Positions 1 to 5,282 of a DNA stretch of 5,799 nt are shown here, piece by piece. This stretch comes from CAYPLH01 sp964411505 (GTDB taxonomy: Bacteria > Bacillota > Clostridia > CAYPLH01 > DUMO01): contig CAYPLH010000114.1 in the NCBI GenBank assembly GCA_964411505.1, forward strand, positions 1 to 5,799. The letters run 5' to 3'. Every line of letters starts with the position of its first letter. Positions within the stretch are counted from its first letter, which is position 1. A program made the position numbers and the translations under genes. Under the pieces are notes generated by a model, which saw only the letters and a program-made list of their open reading frames with translations, had not been told where the DNA came from and made no database searches.

Positions 1-899
1 AAGAGGATGTAGTTGTAGAAAATACAAACGCTTTTATTGCAACTAATTACCGCTATGGATTCCAAGGACAGGAGAAAGATGACGAGGTAAAAGGCGCTGG
101 AAATAGTGTGAATTATAAATATCGTATGCACGACCCTCGCTTGGGCAGATTTTTTGCGGTGGACCCGTTGGCGAAGGATTATCCTTTCTACTCTCCTTAT
201 TCTTTTTCAGGAAATAGAGTTTTGGATGCTGTGGAATTGGAAGGATTAGAACCTGCGAGTGTACATCTAATATTAGTTAATGACGCAGGCGAAGTCGAAT
301 ATGATAATATCATAGAAGCCTCTGGTACTGCGCATTTAGGATCGTATCATTTAGAGAATTTGCTTCCAAATTTGGGGTTGAAATCTAAAGACTTTGCTTT
401 AAATAGCCATGTTACTATTAAGTTTAATGTTGATGCTCAGAAAGTTGAAGGACTTGCAGAGAGTGCAAGCGCGTATGTATTTGGGGAAAGGAAAACAGCT
501 AATCTTGAGCTTTCAAATTGGGAAAGAAATGGACCATTAGGTATTATCATAGGAGAGGAGAACGCAGATAAATTTAGAAATTGGGAATCGGATAATTTAT
601 CAGGAAAAGCACCTTTACCAATTAGGGTTTTAGTGAAAATATTGCCAGGTCCTGCATGGGTTGATGCATTACATACAATGATTACTGGAGAAGATATGAT
701 GTCTCCAGAAAGAGGAGAAGTTACGGGATGGAAGGATAGGTATGCTTTGCCTGTTGTGACCTTGGGAACGGGGGTGTATGGTATGTTTGGTGGGACAAAC
801 AGTGTAATTAAAGGAGTTGGTGTTGGAAGTGATGTTCACAGTGTTGGTAATGAGATAATTGAAACGATTAGTGAAAATGATAAATTAGATCAAGATTAA
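1..899 (+). CDS. RHS-repeat protein, C-terminal end with variable toxin tip CT1 (5' partial)
   Basis: The reading frame (first full codon at base 3) is open from the left edge, so only the last 299 codons or so are seen. The first part is classic Bacteroidota RHS core: YRYGFQGQEKDDEVKG, then YRMHDPRLGRFFAVDPLA, YPFYSPYSFSGNRV and the closing VELEGLEP (to about base 254). GTG at 108 is internal and not a likely start. The roughly 215 residues after GLEP are the variable tip. Its first part is rich in beta-like strands. Near its end is GPAWVDALHTMITGEDMM followed by RYALPVVTLGTG and a glycine-rich hydrophobic stretch, which loosely resembles the pre-toxin TG linker found before toxin domains in other polymorphic toxins. 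Only about 30 residues follow, so no separate nuclease or peptidase domain is visible. By family knowledge the RHS shell encloses and delivers the tip to a competing cell; the toxic activity of this tip is unknown. The next gene, 2 bases downstream, is the likely immunity partner. Confidence 0.85.
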   Translation, partial: EDVVVENTNAFIATNYRYGFQGQEKDDEVKGAGNSVNYKYRMHDPRLGRFFAVDPLAKDYPFYSPYSFSGNRVLDAVELEGLEPASVHLILVNDAGEVEYDNIIEASGTAHLGSYHLENLLPNLGLKSKDFALNSHVTIKFNVDAQKVEGLAESASAYVFGERKTANLELSNWERNGPLGIIIGEENADKFRNWESDNLSGKAPLPIRVLVKILPGPAWVDALHTMITGEDMMSPERGEVTGWKDRYALPVVTLGTGVYGMFGGTNSVIKGVGVGSDVHSVGNEIIETISENDKLDQD

Positions 900-901
900 G
901 T

Positions 902-1339
902 ATGAAAACAAAAAAATCATACAAATTTTTTATTTTGACAATATATATATCTTTAGCTGTTATTGGGGCTCTTTTTTTACGTGAAAACCAATTTAATATT
1001 TTAATGCTATCAGTTGTTGTTTCACTTTTTCCTAAAGTATTAATTCCATTAGAGAAAAATGTTCTATTCATAGGTGTTTGTGTATTGTTATCATATTCTA
1101 CTTTTCTGCTAATATCCTATTTAAATAGTGACTTTAAATCTGCATTTACTTTCTCCTACCTTTTAGTAGATTATTTTCTTCTAACCCTTTTAAATTGGTA
1201 TTCTATTAAGCGTTATAATAGAGGGCTAGATATAATTAGTTTTGCTTTTATTACAACAAATAGTTCTATATTAGATATATTCTACTTTATCTTTAAGATT
1301 ACAATAATTATTGTATGGACTTATATTTTTGTAGTTTAA
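902..1339 (+). CDS. Small multi-pass membrane protein, candidate immunity protein to CT1
   Basis: A 145-residue, very hydrophobic protein. Likely membrane segments lie at about residues 9-26, 31-49, 53-73, 81-99 and 122-145, with a weaker possible one near 111-120. Short charged links (REN, PLEKN, SIKRYNRG) separate them. I recognise no family. It starts with ATG only 2 bases after the stop of the RHS gene, so the two are almost certainly co-transcribed. A gene placed directly behind a variable RHS tip is normally its immunity gene, so that role is inferred from position. A membrane-embedded immunity protein would fit a toxin that damages or crosses the inner membrane. The alternative is an unrelated small membrane protein. 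The coding call is strong, the role moderate. Confidence 0.75.
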   Translation: MKTKKSYKFFILTIYISLAVIGALFLRENQFNILMLSVVVSLFPKVLIPLEKNVLFIGVCVLLSYSTFLLISYLNSDFKSAFTFSYLLVDYFLLTLLNWYSIKRYNRGLDIISFAFITTNSSILDIFYFIFKITIIIVWTYIFVV

Positions 1340-1359
1340 TTTTAAGGGTAAACACATCT
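1340..1359. other. Short intergenic gap
   Basis: Twenty AT-rich bases between the CT1 immunity gene and repeat R1. There is no hairpin followed by a T run, so I see no terminator that would separate the first toxin operon from the repeat array. Confidence 0.4.
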
Positions 1360-1633
1360 GCACACTCTACCTCATTCTACAACCAAACCGTTCCAATAAT
1401 GGTCACTTGTGTTTTATGTATGATTTTTCCTGTATTTTCAGTGTAAATTGAGTTCAAAAGGCAGTTATCCCAAAAAAGTTCCTTATTTTTATTCTGTGAA
1501 ACAAGCTAACACATACATACAAATCCGTCAAGCAGGAACGTATTATTTGGATAATATTAAAATGTACCGAACATACCAAGATACGGTGTTTGTAGGTGGG
1601 TTTGAGATGGACATGGTGTATAGGTATGGGTTT
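1360..1633 (+). repeat. Cassette repeat copy R1 (solo, without toxin)
   Basis: First of three direct copies. It has a conserved non-coding left block (1360-1410, from GCACACTC to GGTCACTTGT), a 30-base spacer (1411-1440) that differs from the other copies, a linker from GTGTAA (1441-1495), and a 138-base coding block (1496-1633) for the RHS segment that ends in YRYGF. The copy stops at TATGGGTTT and is followed immediately by the first base of R2, so no cassette-specific RHS tail, toxin or immunity gene is attached. The linker contains GAGTTCAAAAGGCAG, shared with R3 but not R2. Confidence 0.9.
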
Positions 1634-1660
1634 GCACACTCCACATCATTCTACAACTAA
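1448..1660 (+). pseudogene. RHS tip remnant lacking its toxin
   Basis: This is the coding block of R1 and the bases upstream of it. The frame is open from 1424, and TTG at 1448 or GTG at 1496 could serve as starts. The protein reads SSKGSYPKKVPYFYSV, then the shared QAGTYYLDNIKMYRTYQDT stretch and MDMVYRYGF. It then runs into the non-coding left block of R2 and stops after the out-of-place residues AHSTSFYN. In the R2 and R3 copies the same segment continues into RHS tail and toxin. The segment with GTYYLDNIKMY looks like the last strand of a carbohydrate-binding-type jelly roll, as seen inside some Bacteroidota RHS proteins, though that is only a resemblance. I read it as a cassette whose toxin and immunity genes were deleted. 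It is unlikely to be functional. Confidence 0.7.
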
Positions 1661-1896
1661 ACCGTTCCAATAATGGTCACTTGTAATAATATGTGTTATT
1701 TTCCCCTTTTTTTGGTGTAAATTTGATTTAGAATTTAAAAAAAAACTATCTTTATTCTGTGAAACAAGCTAACACATACATACAAATCCGCCAAGCAGGA
1801 ACGTATTATTTGGACAATATCAAAATGTACCGAACTTACCAAGATACGGTTTTTGTAGGTGGGTTTGATGTGGATATGGTGTATAGGTATGGGTTT
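1634..1896 (+). repeat. Cassette repeat copy R2
   Basis: Second copy, abutting R1 with no bases between. The left block (1634-1684) differs from R1 at three positions. The spacer 1685-1714 (AATAATATGTGTTATT then a C run and T run) nearly matches R3, not R1. The linker (1715-1758) is shorter and A-rich and lacks the GAGTTCAAAAGGCAG stretch of R1 and R3. The coding block 1759-1896 is the N-terminal 46 codons of the CT2 ORF. Similarity with R1 stops after GGGTTT. Confidence 0.9.
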
Positions 1897-2802
1897 AACG
1901 GAATGTTAAAAGATAATGAGATAAAAGGTAAAGGAAATAGTTATGATTTTGGAGCGAGATTGTATGATAGTAGGCTAGGGAGATGGTTGAGTTTAGATGA
2001 TTTAGCACAGAAAAAGCCGTATTTAAGCCCTTATCAGGCTATGAGAAACAATCCATTAATTTATAATGATCCTGATGGGAATGACGAATATTTAACTATT
2101 GTAATCAACGATAAACGTACGGGACGTAAGACGACTTTAGAGATACCGACTGCTGTTTCTACTAGAGTCAGAACGGATTATGTTCGAAAAAATCAATATA
2201 CAAGTATCAATTATTATGATTTTAAAACAACAATCACTTTAACAATTGAAGAATCTGGTGAAAGATCAGTTAATACTCAATACAGCATTTTGTATAGTAA
2301 TGGGGTAAAAGATAATGACTTTATCGGCAATAATCCTTATATTAAACCGAAGCCAGATTTCTTATATACTCTTTTTCATTCTGAAGGTGAAGGAGGAACA
2401 CAGCCTGATGGGTATAAGTTAACAACTGAGGAAGGAGGCGTGTCATCGACCAAATACATTGCTGAACACAAGGTAAAAAGTATAGATATTACTGCTTTGT
2501 TAGCTGCTTTTGGAGGTAAAGGAAAAAGTTTAGCTAAACCAACAAATATTGAAGAAGGAATGGAAATTATTACGGAATTGTATAAAGAAATTAGTGAGAT
2601 GGCAGAAGATAATATTAAAGGAACTGGTGAAGGAACTAAAGGAACTGGTCATGGAGGGACACCAGGAAGTGGTCTCAATGTCTATCAAGACTCTGTGATC
2701 CATAGAACGCCTGATGGTACATATAGAATACAAGTTGATTCGTCAGATGCAGGTGGATATCCAAATGAAAATAATTCAAGAAAAATATCTAATGACAATT
2801 AA
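1759..2802 (+). CDS. Orphan RHS C-terminal tip with toxin CT2 (function unknown)
   Basis: 347 residues from a GTG that is conserved in all three repeat copies; the frame is open back to 1732, and no clear ribosome site is seen, so the start is uncertain. Residues 1-46 are the repeat-encoded segment (GTYYLDNIKMY to YRYGF). Residues 47-107 are RHS core tail: KDNEIKGKGNSYDFGARLYD, SRLGRWLSLDDLA, NNPLIYNDPDGN. Residues 108-347 are the variable tip: a beta-rich part to about 200, a charged helix (IEEGMEIITELYKEISEMAE, about 264-283), a Gly/Thr-rich linker (GTGEGTKGTGHGG, 288-300), and a short last domain with DSVIHRTPDGTYRIQVD (311-327), probably the toxic end. I recognise no toxin family. It lacks the N-terminal shell and any signal peptide, so it is probably not delivered by itself and acts as a spare tip. 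Its stop overlaps the following lipoprotein gene by 11 bases. Confidence 0.75.
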   Translation: MKQANTYIQIRQAGTYYLDNIKMYRTYQDTVFVGGFDVDMVYRYGFNGMLKDNEIKGKGNSYDFGARLYDSRLGRWLSLDDLAQKKPYLSPYQAMRNNPLIYNDPDGNDEYLTIVINDKRTGRKTTLEIPTAVSTRVRTDYVRKNQYTSINYYDFKTTITLTIEESGERSVNTQYSILYSNGVKDNDFIGNNPYIKPKPDFLYTLFHSEGEGGTQPDGYKLTTEEGGVSSTKYIAEHKVKSIDITALLAAFGGKGKSLAKPTNIEEGMEIITELYKEISEMAEDNIKGTGEGTKGTGHGGTPGSGLNVYQDSVIHRTPDGTYRIQVDSSDAGGYPNENNSRKISNDN

Positions 2803-3460
2803 TTTTAAGAATACAGTAAATAATTTAATTTTATCTATGTATTTGTTATTCTTCATTACGGCATGTACAGATAATCAAAATTTAAAGGAAACGACAGAGA
2901 AATTTGAATCAAGGTTTAATGATTTTCCAAAACTTGACTCAAGCCAAGTAAGGAGAATAGAAAAGAGATTTTATAACTCTGGGAGACTTAAGAAAGTAGC
3001 TTTTTTCGAGGGAGGCCAACTACAGGGTTATGTAAAAACTTTTGACTCTATAGGTAGACTGACAAGAAAGTCCCGATACGGTTGGAGTGGAGATACGAAA
3101 AATGCATTGGTTGAGAATATAGTTTATGATAGTATAGGAAATATTGACTATAATAAATCTTTTTTCTTATCAACCATTCCAGAGTCAGTAAACGACACAA
3201 TCTATTTTTCAATAAGGGAGACAAAATTTTTGAACTTAAAAGTAAAATTCTATGATTCTAATTTAATATCTTCTAAGGTTATTATTAAGTATGACAATTA
3301 TAGCGACACCTTAAATTCTTTTGGGGATAAATGGGCAACACATACTTTTTCAAGATTGAATAAAGGGATTATAAATATTTATTTTGGTATTGAAGTAAGA
3401 AAAAGTGATAGTTTAGTTAGTATTCATGAATCAAAAAGAATATTAAAAATTAGTGAGTAG
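2792..3460 (+). CDS. Lipoprotein with MORN-like repeats, candidate immunity protein to CT2
   Basis: I place the start at ATG 2792, giving 222 residues, because it opens a lipoprotein signal peptide: MTINFKNTVN, a hydrophobic run, then FFITAC with the lipidated Cys at residue 25. The frame is open further back (to 2714), but those extra residues are polar and would bury the signal. The start overlaps the last 11 bases of the CT2 gene, which suggests translational coupling. Residues about 59-122 hold three related units: YNSGRLKKVAFFEGG, FDSIGRLTRKSRY and YDSIGNIDYN. They resemble MORN_2/YwqK-type repeats, a fold used in several immunity proteins. The C-terminal half is probably beta-rich and I do not recognise it. 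Position and repeats support an immunity role against CT2, at a membrane surface facing the periplasm or outside. The protein call is strong, the role inferred. Confidence 0.8.
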   Translation: MTINFKNTVNNLILSMYLLFFITACTDNQNLKETTEKFESRFNDFPKLDSSQVRRIEKRFYNSGRLKKVAFFEGGQLQGYVKTFDSIGRLTRKSRYGWSGDTKNALVENIVYDSIGNIDYNKSFFLSTIPESVNDTIYFSIRETKFLNLKVKFYDSNLISSKVIIKYDNYSDTLNSFGDKWATHTFSRLNKGIINIYFGIEVRKSDSLVSIHESKRILKISE

Positions 3461-3468
3461 ATTTAATT

Positions 3469-3501
3469 GCACACTCCCGGGCAATTCCCGAGTGCACACT
3501 C
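3469..3501 (+). other. Inverted repeat with doubled GCACACTC at the cassette 2/3 junction
   Basis: Just after the CT2 immunity gene, GCACACTC occurs at 3469 and again at 3494, where R3 begins. Between them, CACTC-CC-GGG CAATT CCC-GAGTG can form an 8-base-pair stem with a 2-base bulge and a 5-base loop. There is no T run after it, so it is not a typical intrinsic terminator, although it could weakly end the transcript. It is a G+C-rich island in AT-rich DNA. It could be a cassette boundary signal or a partial duplicate of the repeat end. Confidence 0.5.
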
Positions 3502-3761
3502 CACATCATTCTACAACCAAACCGTTCCAATAATGGTCACTTGTAATAATATGTGTTATTTCCCCCTTTTTTTGGTGTAAATTGAGTTCAAAAGGCAGTT
3601 ATCCCAAAAAATCCTTATCTTTAATCTGTGAAACAAGCTAACACATACATACAAATCCGTCAAGCAGGAACGTATTATTTGGATAACATCAAAATGTACC
3701 GAACTTACCAAGATACGGTGTTTGTAGGTGGGTTTGATGTGGATATGGCGTATAGGTATGG
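3494..3761 (+). repeat. Cassette repeat copy R3
   Basis: Third copy. The left block (3494-3544) and spacer (3545-3574) nearly match R2. The linker (3575-3627) has GAGTTCAAAAGGCAGTTATC as in R1. The copy is therefore a mosaic of R1-like and R2-like parts. The coding block from 3628 differs from R2 mainly at synonymous sites. Similarity stops after GGTATGG, where the RHS tail switches to a different subtype. A TAA at 3622-3624 closes the frame just before the conserved GTG, unlike in R1 and R2. Confidence 0.9.
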
Positions 3762-4635
3762 CTACAACACCCAAGAGCGAGTGCCTGAGATACAAAAAGA
3801 CCATTATACCGCACCTTATTGGGAATACGACCCGAGGGTTGTGCATAGGTGGAACAGAGACCCAATGGCTTTTAAATACCCTTGGCAAAGCCCGTATGTG
3901 ATTAATAATAACAATCCGATTTGGTTTCATGATCCACTTGGAGATGAGTTTGACCCAGCCAGCCAAGAAGTTGTTGATGAACATAAGGAGTTTACAAGAA
4001 ATGAAATAAATACGTTAGAAAATGATTTAATGTTTCTTAATTCGCTTAATTCAGCATTAGGAAATAATTATGAAGGTATGGATCCTTTCAATGAAGTAAT
4101 GGCAGAGATTAATAGGGTTGAAGAAGCTTTAGCAGAACTTAATGATGCACTAGTGGAAATTACGATATTGGAAAATTCTGATCAAATGTATTCAGTTGCC
4201 CAGATGACTGCCAAAACAAAGGACGGCTTTACAGGTGTAACGAGATACGAAAATGGTATCGTTGTTGCTTATTATAGTGATAGGAGTACTTTAGCTCATG
4301 AATTAAAGCATTTGTATCAATTTGAAAATAAGCAGATTAGTTTTGCTCCAGATGGAGGTCCAGGTTATTTATATGATGCAACTGATGAAATTGAGGCATA
4401 CACAAGACAATCGTATTATAACGGAGACATTTCGATAAGAAAGATGAGTGCGAATGATGTAAGAAATTTACATGAAAATTATAAAAATTTAAGAAACGGA
4501 CCTTTAAATGTAAATACTCCTATAGGAACTGTTTTTGAGGGTGATCCGTATTTAGATGGGTATGATAAAAATAGGAGAATGGTTTCTTTTTCATTATGGA
4601 ATGAAATTGAAAAAGCAGATATAATTAGACCGTGA
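3628..4635 (+). CDS. Orphan RHS C-terminal tip with zinc-metallopeptidase-like toxin CT3
   Basis: 335 residues from the conserved GTG. The TAA at 3622-3624 rules out a longer in-frame product, so translation, if any, starts here or at an internal ATG. Residues 1-44 are repeat-encoded. Residues 45-106 are a second RHS tail subtype (YNTQERVPEIQ, HYTAPYWEYDPR, NNNPIWFHDPLGD). Residues about 112-178 are charged and helical, probably a coiled coil. The last domain has LAHELKHLYQFE, an HExxH zinc motif at 224-228, followed by GGPGYLYDATDEIEAYTRQ (243-261), where Glu254 or Glu256 could be the third ligand. This arrangement fits the zincin-type metallopeptidase toxins at the ends of polymorphic toxins. 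The target protein is unknown. The ORF has no shell or signal peptide, so it is a spare tip. The lipoprotein gene 4 bases downstream is the likely immunity partner. Confidence 0.8.
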   Translation: MKQANTYIQIRQAGTYYLDNIKMYRTYQDTVFVGGFDVDMAYRYGYNTQERVPEIQKDHYTAPYWEYDPRVVHRWNRDPMAFKYPWQSPYVINNNNPIWFHDPLGDEFDPASQEVVDEHKEFTRNEINTLENDLMFLNSLNSALGNNYEGMDPFNEVMAEINRVEEALAELNDALVEITILENSDQMYSVAQMTAKTKDGFTGVTRYENGIVVAYYSDRSTLAHELKHLYQFENKQISFAPDGGPGYLYDATDEIEAYTRQSYYNGDISIRKMSANDVRNLHENYKNLRNGPLNVNTPIGTVFEGDPYLDGYDKNRRMVSFSLWNEIEKADIIRP

Positions 4636-4639
4636 TTTT

Positions 4640-5266
4640 ATGAGGTTGAAACATTTTTTTATTTTTTATTTTTCTATTATAGTATTTAATAGCTGTGCTA
4701 TTTTCTCTTCTACAACAAAAGAGAAACGCTATGTTATATTCAAGGATATGTCGATTCTTTTATATTCTGATAATAAGTTCGAGTTATTGAATAAATTAAC
4801 AGAAAATACGAAAGGTAGGTATACTATAATTGGAGATACAATATATTTGAAAAGTGAATATCGACGAGATTCAATTGAAATTCTTGATTTAGAGTTTAAA
4901 AATGTAGAAAATGTAAGTAAAGATAGTATATACATTAAGTATTCTGTTAAAGATAAAACAGGCACTTATTTGTCTTTTTTAGAGTTTTATAATGAAGATA
5001 CTTCAAGTTTTAAATATTTTCATCCCCCTTTTGATAGAAAAATTGAGAACAATACTTTTACTAAATTTAGGGTCAGGTTTGGTGACGGTAGTTCTCCATA
5101 CATTCATTTACCTAATTTTACGTTTAATTATATCTCCTTTAAGATTTCTTACCCATCTCGACCAGACTGGTATATTTTTATGAATAATGATAAGTTTTTA
5201 ATTAAAGGAAATAAATTAATAAAAATAGATAGCCTGGCAATTCCCGAGACAAAAGCGAATAAATAA
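4640..5266 (+). CDS. Lipoprotein, candidate immunity protein to CT3
   Basis: 208 residues starting at ATG 4640, 4 bases after the CT3 stop. The N-terminus MRLKHFFIFYFSIIVFNSC is a lipoprotein signal peptide with the lipidated Cys at residue 19. The mature part is rich in short alternating strands (YTIIGDTIYLKSEY near 61-74, FRVRFGDG near 143-150, DKFLIKGNKLIKID near 184-197). It resembles the general style of small Bacteroidota lipoproteins, but I recognise no family. The position right after a toxin tip supports an immunity role, and the lipid anchor would place it in the envelope, where it could bind the metallopeptidase. The last codons (LAIPE, 5235-5249) contain the 13-base string GGCAATTCCCGAG, which also occurs after the CT2 immunity gene. 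RHS-core remnant DNA follows shortly after the stop, so the 3' end may lie near a recombination junction. Confidence 0.75.
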   Translation: MRLKHFFIFYFSIIVFNSCAIFSSTTKEKRYVIFKDMSILLYSDNKFELLNKLTENTKGRYTIIGDTIYLKSEYRRDSIEILDLEFKNVENVSKDSIYIKYSVKDKTGTYLSFLEFYNEDTSSFKYFHPPFDRKIENNTFTKFRVRFGDGSSPYIHLPNFTFNYISFKISYPSRPDWYIFMNNDKFLIKGNKLIKIDSLAIPETKANK

Positions 5267-5282
5267 CTTCGATACAACGAAT

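Noticed and set aside
868..1071. 67-residue ORF on the - strand over the membrane protein gene
   Set aside because: Antisense to a well-formed hydrophobic protein gene, with no features of its own.
1360..1443. Open frame through the repeat left block (AHSTSFYNQTVPIMVTC, ending at a shared TAA)
   Set aside because: The frame is open in R1 and R3 but R2 has a stop after AHSTSFYN, and the spacer part differs freely, so it is not a conserved small gene.
1718..1725. TAAATTTG in R2, a match to the Bacteroidota -7 promoter box TAnnTTTG
   Set aside because: No TTG-type -33 box at the right distance, and the match is broken in R1 and R3 by a one-base difference.
3472..3496. Intrinsic terminator after the CT2 immunity gene
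   Set aside because: The stem is plausible but has a bulge and no T run follows, so it is kept only as an inverted repeat.
3556..3984. 142-residue ORF on the - strand
   Set aside because: It lies over the repeat and the start of CT3 and mirrors their conserved + strand coding. The same antisense shadow appears over R1.
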